NCBI RefSeq assembly: GCF_036711975.1
Contig: NC_091968.1
Span: 3,162,001-3,226,000 of the forward strand
Direction of reading: 5' to 3'
Length of the DNA: 64,000 nucleotides
Origin: Onthophagus taurus
Taxonomy: Eukaryota > Arthropoda > Insecta > Coleoptera > Scarabaeidae
A program made the translations under genes and the position numbers. The notes beneath the pieces are model-generated. The model searched no databases. It was not told the origin of the DNA and was given only the letters and a program-made list of their open reading frames with translations. Each line of letters opens with the position of its first letter. Position 1 is the stretch's first letter. This document shows positions 21,301 to 33,114 of this stretch, one piece after another.

Positions 21301-23049
21301 ATTTTGTCTAATTCAAGTCATAAAACCGCTATAATTTACGTTTTTTTTTTCAAAAGTGTTAAAGAACTGACTGGGAAAAAGTTGAATACACAGCAGGAAG
21401 GGCTCTTCCTTCCTGGTACCAGTATTCAGGATAGCTTTTCGGGTGCGACGTCGATAAATTAGCGGGCGACGGGGCTATATCGTGCGCACCTTCGAGATTT
21501 ATGTAGGAAGCAGGACGAGGCATGCCAACAAAGAAACGGGTACGTCAATGGCTTCACCCGCACAAGCAGGACTGGTGGGAAAACTCACACACTGCTGCGA
21601 TTAAAACTCTTCGACTCGGAACCCGTTTTCCTCTAACGCCCTTCTTTCTATTTTCTTCTGTACTACGCTGTCAACTCAATGTCGTAAAATGGGAATAAAA
21701 CGAATACGAGATGGATTTAAATGTATTCCCTTCTTTTATTCGTGATAGAAGCGATTACTGAATTAAATATTAACGTAATTCTGTTTCGTCGTGATTTAAT
21801 GGAGGGCGACAAAAGAGTAGTTGAGTTGGGTGAATTTCTAGCGAGAAAATATGCAGTTGGACGAGCTGCCATAAATATCAGAGCGAACTTGGTCGGAACG
21901 TGATGCTATTTAGTATTTCTGGAGACCGGTCGCGAAAACGTACAGCGGCCGGTATAAAATACGTTGACCTCGCTGCTTAACTCATGCCGGATACCTCTGG
22001 AATCTAGTGCTTCCAGGCTAGGTTATGAATTTTTAATGTACAGCCCCGTGACAGAAAATGTTTTCCCGTTTTGTCCAGCACCGTAAAGCAATCGTATAAA
22101 GTCCACGATCCGTCCTTCTGTTTTAATATCTTATATCATAAAACAACTCTCCAACCATCCACATTTCGATTCATTCAGATATACACAAACTTATTCAACT
22201 TTTAAGCTCTCTCTAATTTCGTCCGCATAACATTCCAGTTACCGTCGCTTTGAGCTTTAAATAAGTCAACACGGAATAATTATCTCGATACGACAGCTTT
22301 AATTGGCACTGCGCACGTGTCTTGTTCCAACACGCACACGTTCCCTTGGAGAAGGGGAACTTGTTGTTTCAGCGGCTTCCTGCGGCCTATCCCCGGCGTT
22401 CGGACGCAATATGAGAGAGCCACCGTTCCACTTTCAGTCGAGACACAGTTCATTTGAAACGGAATGACGCAGCCGGCGTTCCGGATACCTACAACTTCCG
22501 GAGCCGAAATTTGATTATCAGCTTATCCTGTATAGGTTCAAACAACAGTTTCTGCTTTGTGTTGAACTACTAACTGAATAGTTTCAAAATTGTTCTGGTT
22601 TATGCAAAATCTGTTTGGATCAAATTAATTTCCACCATTTTTTTTTTAAATAGAAATTTCACAATTACACAATTTTTCGATGCGATATTAAGACCGCTCT
22701 TTGATTGTTTTAAAAAATACAGTTTTTGTAATGCAACAATGGGCTTACAGCTTTCTAAGTGAAGTCTTGTATATTAATTAACATTTATGGGATGATTCAA
22801 TTAATGGAATTTTCTTATATGAAGCGATATTAAATTATTAAATTAGATTTGTGGTCAAAAAGGCAATCAAACTGAAAATATCACCCTTCACATCAGTCCT
22901 CCTCTAGAAGTCACATGAGAAAAGAACAAACCTGAATCTGCAAAAAAGCTCTAAGATGAGGTAATCACGTCTTAGACGCAGCCCTTAGATTTAAACATCT
23001 CCCAGTATGCTGGAAGATTTAATATCTATTTGATAGATAATTTTAGACA
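21301..23049. other. Intergenic DNA, nothing identified
   Basis: No gene or known repeat recognised. A mixed-composition block at 21400-21560 and 22310-22500 has higher GC than its surroundings. The 60-codon frame at 21721-21903 has no features that would support a gene. Confidence 0.4.
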
Positions 23050-24487
23050 AAATTCGTTCCTTGATCGCTATGGATGACTCAACAATGTCCGCTCCGCGTT
23101 GGGAGACGAAATGCAGCGAAAAAAACATCTAATGACAAATCCGATGCGAGTTCCAAATGAATTGCTTTTGTGACACAACAAACAAATACACAAACATAGG
23201 CCTTGGTGGTTTTAACTCCTCGAGCACGAGTCATTGATACGATAAAAGGGCATGCATAATCGATACAGATGGCTTCAAAAGGTTTGCTTCTTGTTACTCT
23301 AACAGAAGGCAGATCATTCATCGGTTGAATAATTGTTCTAGGACTTCTTCTCGATGACAAAATCCAGAATTGCTGTACTAAATGATACTGGAGCGTTTTA
23401 AATCCGAAATGAAAACTAATTTGGTGAGCATTCTCAATTAACACTTCCGTCAAGCGATGTTTACTTGGTAAGAGTAACGGATGACAAGTTTGAAAATCAA
23501 GTTTTCAATGACGAAGACGACCACCCATCCTGATCAAGTTTTGATCGTCCAGAAATAACGACAGCTTTCGATAGGATTTTGAGATTAAACGACTTACTTT
23601 CAAACAACCAATCACTTGGGAAAAATTCTTACACCATTTTGACAAGTTTGAGTAGTTAAGCATGGCATTCATCAGGAAAACCGAAGTAAATAGGCAACGA
23701 GACATAAAATTTTAGGTGACGACGAAAAGCGATTCAAAAGGTAGGTAATAATGGACTTATAATAATGACCTCTTCCGGCGTCGTCTTCAATGAGGTTCAT
23801 TCCAATACAAACAATTTTCAATGAGTTGTGCTTGTGTCAAGCCTCGAGAAGTGTAGTCAAGATTAGACTCAGATGACATATATCTCCAATGAGTTTTTGG
23901 AAGAACTTCCTGTATGTGAGGTACTCGGTTTGCTACAAAGGTACCAACTAGATGGAATCGATGAAAGTCACCTCAGTACTATTTGTGAATCAGTCCAGGT
24001 GACAAGTGTATTAATAACTATCTGTTCTATAAGAATGTCAAGCACATAATCAATACTATACTACGCCAACAACACGGCACCCCACAATTCCAGGCGAGTT
24101 ATAGCAAGCTGTTTAAATGTGTGGTAACTTTATCCGAATGTCTTATTCTCAAGTAAATTACAGCTCCATAACCGAACTCTGAAGCGTCACAAAATCATGG
24201 CATATAAACAATAGGGGCACCAATCTGACCATAAAATCTAGGAATTTGAATTCTCCCAAGCATTTCAAACTCTGCAAGGAATTGAGTCCAAGAAGAATAA
24301 ATAGCATTGGGTAAAGGATCATCCCAGTCCAATTTCAAAGTCCAAAGTTGTTGCATCCTTTTTTTTAGCAAGAAAAGTAATCGGGGTTAGAAATCCCAAA
24401 GGATCGTAGATCCTGGCGATATTTGAGATGATGCTTCTTTTGGTAACAGTTTGATCCAAAGGTGCAAAGGCATAAGTAAAGCAGTCT
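23050..24487 (-). pseudogene. BEL/Pao LTR retrotransposon remnant
   Basis: Minus-strand pol fragments in order. 24487-24330 has TYAFAPLDQ and IARIYDPLGFLTPITFLAKK from the RT/RNase H region. 23705-23505 has NAMLNYSNLSKW and LDDQNLIRMGGRLRH from the region before integrase. 23453-23079 has an integrase piece with PMNDLPSVRV, AICIDYACPF, KAYVCVFVCCVTKAIHLEL and DVFFAAFR. This wording is typical of the BEL/Pao group. Frameshifts and deletions separate the pieces and no LTRs were found. A LINE adjoins it at 24488. Confidence 0.85.
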
Positions 24488-27000
24488 AAATGATAATAAT
24501 AATTTATTATGTTAATGACCCAGAGGGCATACATTCGTCACAATCTAAATATAAATACAACATAAAAAACATATATAAGAAAGAATAAATTAATAAATAC
24601 ATTACATTACATTAAATCCTCGATAAAATAAATCGGTGTCCGGTCAGTAGCGACAAAGGCACAGTCGCAACACATTATAAAAATATTAATCGAAGGACTG
24701 TATGTCGTTTAAGAAATCATCTATGGAGTAATATGCTTTCTTTATTAAAACATTTTCAATTTTGGTTATAAAAACTTTATAAGGTAAGCTTATAACCACA
24801 ATGCAAAGCATTGAAGAATTTCACTCCTTAGTAATTAGATGCGTTTCTCGACCTCTCCAGTCGCAGTGCCTTTGGTGGAATGTCGTTCCTCCCCCTAGTG
24901 CCATAATTGTGAACATCACTATTTTTCCTATGCTGACTATGATGTAAAAAAGTGAGCTTTAAACACTCCAAAATATATAATGAAGGTAGAGTTAATATTT
25001 TTAATTTGATAAAAAAAGGCCTACAGTCATCAGTATAATTCAAGTTCGCAACATTTCTAATAGCTCTTCTTTGTATATTAAATATTCTTTGTAACCCATA
25101 ACTTAGATGGCTCTGAAAAAGCGCAAAATAATCGGAACGCAATACCCGAGCAGAGGAAAACTCAGACAGACGTCCCAACAGAAAGGCAGTGGAGCTTAAG
25201 CGTGATGCTAATTTCTCACCATGAACATTCTAGGTAATCCCGGAATCCAGATGAACACCCAAAAACCTGACTCCTATATCCGCTACACAGGATTTAGTAG
25301 TGGTTTGCTTTAGTGTAAAGGTCATTATTTCTGTTTTATCAGCATTCAGTGTTAGACGATTACTTGCAAACCAATGCCTTGCCGATTTTAACATTAAATC
25401 TTGCAATCCCCTGGCATCAACGTCAGAATCATGTTTTGTCAGCAAACTTGTGTCATCCGCATACAAGATTGAACTTGAGCTACCACCATTCAGGAAAGTA
25501 GGCAAGTCATTTATATATATTAAGAACAAAATAGGATCCAAAATTGACCCCTGAGGAACACTACTTGTAATATTCCCAGGGTTAGACATCACCGAGTTAA
25601 ATTTACCAAATTGACTTCTGTTTGTGAGATAAGATGACAAAAGCGTCCGGGGCGACATTGTAAGCGTACAGTTTACGTATTAAGATAGAATGAGACACGC
25701 AATCAAAAGCTTTGGTAAGATCCAAAAAACTAGCTTCAGTGTATGCGAAGCCTCAAAACCATCGACCACATACTCGAGAAAATTTTGTACAGCCAGTGCC
25801 GTAGAGAATCCTTTTCTAAAGCCAAATTGTTGTTTGTTAAAAATATTATTAATTTCAAAATAATAGATTAATTGATTTGTCAATAGCATTTCAAAAATTT
25901 TCGACAACACCAGCCATATACTAATTGGTCCATCTTAAATTTATCAGGAAAACATCCTGTGTTTAAACACTGATTGAACAGAGTAGTAAGTACTGGGATC
26001 AGATAGTTTTTTATCATGAGCGCGTTTAAACCAAACGCATCAACCGATTTGCCAGGCTTAAGGGCGTCAAAGGAATCCCGTGCCTCCACCTGTGAGTAAG
26101 CTTTGAAGGTAAAATTTTCCCATTTGTGTAATTGACATGTTCGAAGAGAAACGACAGCGGATCTTCGTCCCCTTCCAAATTATTAGCCAATCTATCCGAT
26201 ACATTTAAAAATAAATTATTAAGTTCATTCGCGTCTAAATTACTATCATTTCCATCAGCATTCTCAGAAGACTTACAGGTATTAATTATTTTCCATATAG
26301 CTGCCGGTTGATTTTTATGATTGATGATGTAAATATAAGTAGCATTTCGTTTAGCGTGATTCACTGCTAACCTGTATATTTTACGACATTTATTTCGTTC
26401 AATAAATACGTGCGGATTTTTATTGATTCTGTATAATTCACAACTAAAGTAAGTTTTTCTTTATGTTGCCCAAGTTGTGAGTTATACCAAGCTATATTCA
26501 GTGAATCACGATTACTAGTATCTTTGACAGTTATAGTAGGGAAAGCGATCGTAGCCGCGTTTCTCAAAATGACAATTAAAATATTAATCTTATAATTGGG
26601 GTGGAGCTCCATATCTTTACAGAAACTAAGGTCATAACAACAAACATTATCAAAAAAGGTTTTTACTGTTATAGGACTGAACGTTCTATAAATATTACTT
26701 TTATTTACTTTGGGAGTCTGAAACTCAATGATTAAAGCCATATAACTGATTGTGAGAATAAAGTATCTATTACATTACAAGTGACTGGATCAGTAAAATT
26801 CACGAAAAAGTTATTGAGACAGTTTTGAACTTAGTTGATTCCATAAAACTTGATTTCAAATTAAAGCTCATTAGAAACTCGAGCATCCTCAAGGTTTTTT
26901 TATCGTCTGTTCCAAAGTGAACATTAAAGTCACCAACCAGAAAGATATCATTCCGCTTTCTAATTAGTGACATCATCCCCCTGGAAAGCACTCAAAGCCA
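24488..27000 (-). pseudogene. LINE family C copy 2, endonuclease to 3' end
   Basis: The most complete family C copy, on the minus strand. It has an endonuclease piece with FLVGDFNVHFG (about 26935), the linker (26741-26026), RT fingers (CFPDKFKM), FGFRKGFSTALAVQNF (about 25830), SSVPQGSILDPILFLIYINDL, ILYADDTSLL (about 25450), VRFLGVHLDSG (25240) and the C-terminal region (25178-24828). The 3' tail is AATAATAATAATTTATTA at about 24490. Several frameshifts and a deletion after KLVF disable it. Confidence 0.85.
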
Positions 27001-27199
27001 TTCAACTCACCTGACCAGGGGTACACCAATTATAGTCAGCTGAAGATTCGGTGTATAAACACCCGCTAACTCACACTCCATTTCTTTTGAATCTTCAGCA
27101 AACATACTTTAATGTAAATTGGGAATTGGGTTGGGTTGGACAGCTTTTGATAGGATTTTAGGATAAATTTTCTAAATTATTAGTTTAACTTAGCGTATG

Positions 27200-27450
27200 T
27201 TGCTTAGCAACCCTATATTGTGATTGCACTATTTCTTTTTCTCTTGTTATTGTTCTTTTTTTTTATTATTATTTTATTTTATTTTTATTTGGTGTAATAC
27301 TTTACTGTAGTACATTATTTTATTAATTATCTCATTATCTTTTTATTACAATTTGTTTTTACTTTTATTTTTGTAATCAATTATTTATAATTATTTTTCA
27401 TTTTTCCTGATGAATCTGCAATAAAGGCTATTATTATTATTATTATATTT
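27200..27450 (+). other. LINE-like 3' untranslated tail
   Basis: T-rich sequence ending in AATAAAGGC followed by an ATT tract (27428-27446), the form of LINE 3' ends elsewhere in the window, but on the plus strand. No attached coding part was found. Confidence 0.4.
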
Positions 27451-28024
27451 AAGGCTACTCTCTTCGCGCCTTCTACACATACACTTGATATAATCATATT
27501 TGATGTCATGCAACTAATTAAGTTTTAAACTTAATCAGAATTGTGGATGTACAAAATAATAGAAAAAAATAAATATTAATTCAAATAGATTACTAAATTA
27601 AGTACAACATTTTAATAACAATAAAATATTCTAATTAAATAAGATGACTAGTTCTTTAAAATCTATGGCACATCTAACAGCACAACTATCAGTCTGCGTT
27701 TTTTATTTATAATATCAGTTTTGAAGTGTTCTTTAATAAGAAAATGCAAAGTATTCGTCCAAAAATGTGCACTTTGTACCTATATTATTAAAAACCTACA
27801 ACTGTTTATTATTATTTCTTTGATAAGTTGATTAAAGCTTGTAAAAAGGAAATTATTGCCCACTTTCTTTGTAAATAGAACCTTCAACAACTGGGAAGAA
27901 TGTAATAATTCTAAGCGTTTTCTTTTAGGTCTTAATAGACCCGCTTAAGATGATATTAAAGATGATATATATAGAGATTTTAGATATATAGATGATATAT
28001 ATGTATAGAGATTTTAGTAACAAT
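27451..28024. other. AT-rich stretch with a short duplication
   Basis: No genes. At 27950-28018 a unit of the form GATGATATATAT...AGAGATTTTAG is repeated. Confidence 0.45.
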
Positions 28025-28165
28025 TTACTTTTCAAGCAATCACTTGGAAATAACTTTCCTCTTGCACCATTTTGATAAGTTTGAGTAGTGAAGCATGGCA
28101 TTCATCAGGCGAAGTTATTATTTTGATCCAAAGGTGCAAAGGCATAAGTAAAGCAAGGGATTCCA
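28025..28165 (-). pseudogene. BEL/Pao second fragment with internal deletion
   Basis: 28030-28110 matches the pre-integrase piece at 23600-23680 and 28125-28160 matches the RT end at 24448-24483. In this copy the two are directly joined, with about 0.8 kb missing between. Confidence 0.7.
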
Positions 28166-28308
28166 TTGGGGATTGAGCAACATAAAGGCAAAACCTTCAT
28201 GAAACTTTTCACATTCATTTTGTGGATCCTTGTTATCAATATGTATAAATATGAAAAAGTCATGTATGTTTTTATGCTTTTATTGATAAATAATTTAAAA
28301 CTCTGCCT

Positions 28309-28339
28309 GACGCGTTTCGGCGATCTACGCCATCTTCGG
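28309..28339 (-). ncRNA. Hammerhead-related hairpin, left arm
   Basis: On the minus strand: CCGAAGA, stem TGGCG with CGCC around a short loop, then GAAAC and GCGTC. The first box departs from CTGATGA, so this is a degenerate hammerhead form at best. It is the mirror of 31297-31327. Confidence 0.35.
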
Positions 28340-28702
28340 AGGCTTTCGTCCTTTTTGGTTCTGTCAACATAAAACATCGAGATACATATACTTTACTGGA
28401 GTGCGTGCTCACGATATTCGCTTGGTCGAGAAAACGGTCCGGCTCGCCAACTCTATAACGGCAAGAAATACAAATAGTACTAACTAATGGATATGATTCT
28501 GCATGAATTTATTCAATATTTACTAAATAATTCAAATAATGTTATTCAATAATGATGAAAAATACCAAATAATATATATTTAAGTTATTATAGTTTAGGA
28601 AATAAATAAAAAATACTTCAAAGCTTGTTTTTCTTTGGATTATTTATTAGAAATATAACATAGATATATTTAAATTATACATTATTAAATAATATTAATT
28701 TA

Positions 28703-29866
28703 CACTGTTGGACATAATTCACGAGCACACCCTATATAATCTGAACGCGTGAAGATAAATCCATGATATTTGCGGAGCACAAAGGTTTATTGTAGACGAA
28801 TTTATTCATCGAGTTTCGAGTTGTTCCGTCGCGGCATTGTTGACTGAGCCGCTCTTCCAAGTGGAACATTCCGTCGCTATGGAGACCGAAGTGGATGGAA
28901 AATACCGGTCGTTTTTAGTGTGGTGTGAGGAACCACATTGTTATCGTACTCTGTGCGCAATGGATGGGCGATCGCGTTACTTAAGCGAGTTTGAGCGAGG
29001 AATGTTTGAGGGTATGCACATTGAGGGTGTATCGTTCCGTGAAATTGCGCGTCGTCTCGACCGGTCGTTATCGGCAGTGCAACGGGCATGGCGAGAATGG
29101 TCTGAGATAGGACATAGCTATTACATTGCCGAGTAGAGGGACATTTTGTTTTCCGACGAATCAAGATTCGAATTGAGCACCGGTGATACGCGAATTTTAG
29201 TTCGTCGGAGACGTGGTGATCGTCTACTCGAGCAGTGCGTGCAAGAATGCCCTATCCACCGACAACCGAGCATTATGGTTTGGGGTGCTATTACACATGG
29301 TGGACGTACGCGTCTGCTGCGTGTATAGGAGACCATGACGGGTCAACGATACGTAGATGAGGTGCTACGGTCCGTTGTGCTTCCCTACGTTCGACAGCAC
29401 CTAGGTCTGCTATACATGCACGACAACGTACGACAGCACAACGGGCGTGTTGTACAGACCTTTGTGGAAGAGTACCGTATACGAATGCTTCCATGGCTAG
29501 CTCGGTTTCCGCATCTGAATCCGATCAAACATGTTTGGGAAATGACTGGTCGGAGACTTCTACGTTATCCGGCTTCCTCGGCTAACGTTGAGGAGCTATG
29601 GAGGCGAGTTGAGGTGGCATGGTTGGCCATCCCTCTTGCTACAATACAACGACTTATAGACTCCATGCCACGTCGTGTAGCGATGGTACGCGAAGCTCAC
29701 GGGGGATACTCTTGCTATTGATGTTTCTCCTCCCAGCAGAGTTCTGCCGCTCTCCATGTAAGAGTAAGTTACACTACTTTAGTACTACTTCCATACCAAA
29801 TTTTATTGCGCTAGACACACGCGTTCAGATTATACAGGGTGTGCTCGTGAATTATTTCCAACAGTG
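28703..29866 (+). mobile_element. Tc1-like DNA transposon
   Basis: TA duplications at 28701-28702 and 29867-29868. The terminal inverted repeats are about 45 bp, starting CACTGTTGGA and including TTCACGAGCACACCCT, ending near CTGAACGCG. It encloses a defective transposase frame on the plus strand. It interrupts the last coding exon of the THAP gene. Confidence 0.92.
28960..29721 (+). pseudogene. Tc1 transposase, internally deleted and mutated
   Basis: The likely start is ATG 28960 (MDGRSRYLSEFERGM). The first helix-turn-helix is present (VSFREIARRLDRSLSAVQRA). About 100 codons, covering the second helix-turn-helix and the run-up to the catalytic domain, are then missing. The catalytic part follows with FSDESRF (first Asp), a TAG stop before MTGQRY at 29329, and LYMHDNVRQH (second Asp). 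The third acidic residue is lost: the usual NPIE reads NPIK. With the deletion, two stops and the Glu-to-Lys change, it cannot be active. Confidence 0.88.
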
Positions 29867-31017
29867 TAGTTAGTTTTTGGCGAACAGAAGAATTATTCTT
29901 TAGAACATTTTGTAAATTAAATTGTTTTCCATAATGATTAGCTCTTATGTTTATAAAATGTTGGGCTATTAAATGGAACAAAGTATATTCATGCGATGGT
30001 GTTCCGAATTCAAAATTTATCGGATGCATGTTCGGGAAGAAAAATAATGAATGCTTATCACAAATATTTTCTTTGGCGCATTTAATACTTTTGATTCGTA
30101 CATCCCGACGTTTTACTTGTTGCTGCAAGATCTTAATTTTTCGTCTCAATTTTATCTTAGTTGGTGACTGAATAATACACTGAATACCCACATCACATTG
30201 CATTGCATTCTGAAAAATATTTTATAATTTTGTGATATCTTCGATAATAGATAATAAAGTTTTACCTGTTCAGATATCTCAGATAAGTCGGGTGTAGTAC
30301 TTGTACTTGGCATGTTCTCAATATCATTAGCCTATAAAGATTAAAACAAAACTAATTCATATTTTAATTTTCAACATATTTTTAATATAAATGGTATTTA
30401 CCTTTTTCTCTTTCTCAATTACTCTAGACAATAAACGTCTTTTGGATGGAGGAGGTTTTTGAAGGTGATTTGGAAATCCTTTAAACACTGAAGGAAATGC
30501 ATCTTCTTTTAGCCATCCCTTGCTGGCACCTGGTCGTATTTGATAATCCGTAGCAAGAAAATGATCACTACATAGAAAACTATACTTTGTTGGCTTAAAA
30601 TTTTACCTGCGTACTTCCTTTATCCATTTTTTTAAAACTCCTGGCTTATTTAATGGATATCTGGAACATTTATACATATATTATAATATTACCACAAACC
30701 TGAATCTAAAAATTGTAACTTACCGATGAAATTGTAAACCACTTCCTGTTGACTGTCTATTTGTACATCCGTATGCAGAACAAGAATTTACCATCTTTAT
30801 AGATTTATATAATACACTAATTTAAACACAATATTAAAAAGTTTATAAAAAAATGTATTTAATGCAATCTTTATTCACTTAAACAACACGTTAACACCTA
30901 TATGTTACATACGGAACTGAAGCTTCTTGCCGTTATAGGGTGGGGGAAGTCGTCGAGTCGACCGGCTCGTTTTTTAGTCCAAAGCACGCACTCCAGTAAA
31001 TATAGTATATCTCGATG

Positions 31018-31269
31018 ACATAAAATATAAGTCACTCTTTCCATGTGCGGTACAATCAATAAGCTTACTGTAGTAATCGTTTTAAATATCAACAAATGAT
31101 GGTTTGGATTAATAATTTTATCAATAATTACTTAGTCTTACTCGAGAGCGAACAAATTTGGGAAGAGGCGTGCTTGGTGTTCGCCAATCATTTGTTGATA
31201 TTTAAAACGATTACTACAGTAAGCTTATTGATTGTACCGCACATGGAAAGAGTGACTTATATTTTATGT
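31018..31269. mobile_element. Foldback with 83-bp perfect arms
   Basis: 31018-31100 and 31187-31269 are exact reverse complements (83 bp) around an 86-bp spacer. The left end of the larger element has no such sequence at the equivalent position, so the foldback inserted into or arose in the right arm after the arms formed. Perfect identity suggests recent origin or ongoing arm correction. Confidence 0.9.
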
Positions 31270-31296
31270 TGACATAACCAAAAAGGACGAAAGCCT

Positions 31297-31327
31297 CCGA
31301 AGATGGCGTAGATCGCCGAAACGCGTC
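31297..31327 (+). ncRNA. Hammerhead-related hairpin, right arm
   Basis: CCGAAGA, TGGCG stem, short loop, CGCC, then GAAAC and GCGTC. It is the same sequence as 28339-28309 in the other orientation. Confidence 0.35.
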
Positions 31328-31411
31328 AGGCAGAGTTTTAAATTATTTATCAATAAAAGCATAAAAACATACATGACTTTTTCATATTTTCACATTCAGT
31401 TTTTAGTTCAA

Positions 31412-31591
31412 TCAACTTAACTTTTTCTCAGATTGATAAAGATGCACGCTGGCAATACTTTTCATTAAAAGATACGCAATCCAGTGGTCATCTGTTGTAC
31501 ATTCGGAAAAATATTTTTTGAAGGCTGCCTTGAGTCCATACACACGTTGTATAATTTGGTTCTTAATTTCTGGAGATATGTGAGCATTCAT
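31412..31591 (-). pseudogene. Unrecognised 59-codon frame, possible gene fragment
   Basis: Starts MNAHISPEIKNQIIQRV and has a hydrophilic, non-repetitive composition. With a one-base shift it continues (VKLIELKTECEKFHEGF) across the 12-bp target duplication of the neighbouring element into 28205-28165. It was therefore a longer coding sequence split by that insertion. I do not recognise the family; it could be transposon gag or a host exon. Confidence 0.4.
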
Positions 31592-31599
31592 TTTGAAAT

Positions 31600-33110
31600 C
31601 GTTCTAACTCAGTTTACAGTTTAACCATTGTGGTGTAAATCGTGTAAAATATAAACATGAATAATATTAATCTTGGTAACGATTTTAGTTGATTAGTGGG
31701 GTGCATAACATAGAAGCGAGTAATCTACCGTTAATTATTTCAATTTCGACGAGCGACTAATGGATTTGAGTATTTAGGGGCCTCGAAAACGGTGGCTATA
31801 GATCAATCGTGTTCTAGTACGAGGCTCTCGCTTCGGCGTTCATTACCGGACATATTTTATTTTGGGGAACTAGGCGTGTTGCGCGAGTGGGGTCCCCTAG
31901 GGGGGGTTAAAAGCGGCTTAAATTTCGCGTTGGTTTGACGCGCTCGGTCGTGAACGGTGAAATATGCCGGTGGTTTTTACCCCGCAATCGGTATAATAGG
32001 CTCTATTTGTAGTCCTAATTTTGCGTCATGTACCCCTGTTGTACGCGTTATTAACCGTTTGCGATTCTGCAAAACGTAAAACCATAAATTTTCTCTTAAT
32101 ACTAATTATTTAGAACGGCACGAATTTATTTATTTAATTCGCGTCAGTTACAGTAACAAGTAAATTTTGATTTAAATGTGATATAATTTTTTTTCTTGGA
32201 ACTTTCTAGCTGGGAAACATTAAATTTACTCCGTTAATACAAAACGCGAATGTATTTTTTTACAAGGGTTCTCCTATACAAAAGAATAAATAAATTTACG
32301 ATCCCATAAAAAATCTTTATGAAAGCCCTGAATATCGCGACCCTGTATTTTCCATCCGGATCACGTTTTTACTCCGTAACCCCTCTAAAAGAAAACTGAA
32401 ACTATTTACAGGATATACCACAACAACATTCCGGATTTAAGTCGTTGTGGGGGAAAAATTCTCGAATTCTGAACGGTTTTCGGTGTAATAGTAAAAAATA
32501 GAAAAAAATGGCCGTTTAAATTTCGCTCAAGCCACCCCCCTCGCGTTATTATTGCAGATATCATTTCGGGGGCCTCTACCCGAAAACGTATTCAGAGGCG
32601 TAATCGAAATAAATTGCATATACGTGAGGGTGCGATGGAACCCGAAGTTCGGTGATTTCGAGGGGCGTAATAGCGCCCCAGCGACACAGCGCTCCCCCCA
32701 TTAACTATCCTTTGTTAGCACCCCGATAAATAAATCCAGAAATTACTCATAAAAAATGAGTAACATCATAGAAGATTTCTTTATTCTAATAATACAAATT
32801 TCAAAACGAACTTTACGGCAGTTACAGCGGCGAGATAAAAGAGCGAGAGAGAAAAATCCTTATTCAGCCAAAGATTGCGTGGTTATTCAGCTGATTAGAT
32901 GCCTCGAGCCCCTCAGGGCGAATATATGAATAATTTTCCTTCGAAATTATCCGTGAGATCATCCGGGCTCATGCCATTCACGTTTTGTACCTCCAGGCAT
33001 ACCGAAGTTATATTAGATAATTCATATTCCTTACGCGACATTTCAAATCGGTATTTCAACATTAAAAGGACTGCGTTATCAACACCTATTTTTTTAAATA
33101 ACATTTCTTG
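31600..33110. other. Intergenic DNA, nothing identified
   Basis: No coding frame or transposon end recognised. Several C-rich patches (31890-31930, 32520-32560, 32690) stand out from the AT-rich background. Confidence 0.4.
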
Positions 33111-33114
33111 TATA

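Larger units (their letters stand above)
28675..30794 (-). pseudogene. THAP-domain protein gene, broken
   Basis: A four-exon minus-strand gene. Exon 1 is 30794-30724, exon 2 is 30660-30402, exon 3 is 30331-30266 and exon 4 starts at 30209. The introns are 63, 70 and 56 nt with GT-AG ends and consistent phases. The THAP zinc finger shows Cys5 and Cys10 (NSCSAYGCTNR), Trp in LKKWIKEV and the closing CSDHF. A basic coiled-coil-like stretch follows (KLRRKIKILQQQVKRRD). Two lesions: a TAA stop at 30603-30605 (codon 43), and the Tc1 element 28703-29866 inserted nine codons, counting the stop, from the end. Skipping the Tc1 and one TA gives an ending ...RQKLTKLILF and a TAA at 28675-28677, about 254 residues in all. 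DNA-binding is expected of the family; function unknown. Confidence 0.8.
28218..31386. mobile_element. Inverted-ended, Penelope-like element holding a THAP gene
   Basis: The 12-bp duplication TTTTCACATTCA flanks it (28206-28217 and 31387-31398). The outer 230 bp or so at the left (about 28240-28475) is present as an inverted copy at the right (31385 inward). Identical blocks include ACTGGAGTGCGTGCT, CTATAACGGCAAGAA and the hammerhead-like hairpin. The right arm is interrupted by a foldback (31018-31269). The interior holds a spliced THAP-domain gene, not a reverse transcriptase. Duplication length and the hairpin motif near each end resemble the Penelope element at 16906-18341, so I infer inverted Penelope terminal repeats, though another superfamily is possible. 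Confidence 0.6.

Noticed and set aside
28105..28377. 90-codon minus-strand frame
   Set aside because: It crosses from a Penelope-like end into a BEL fragment and is an accident of insertion.
28837..29136. Upstream Met of the Tc1 frame at 28837
   Set aside because: The first 41 codons do not resemble Tc1 transposase. The homologous part starts at MDGRSRY (28960).
30580..30606. A 27-nt intron in the THAP gene
   Set aside because: Too short to be spliced. Reading through gives THAP-like sequence (RR, stop, NFKPTKYSFLC), so it is a single exon with one stop codon.
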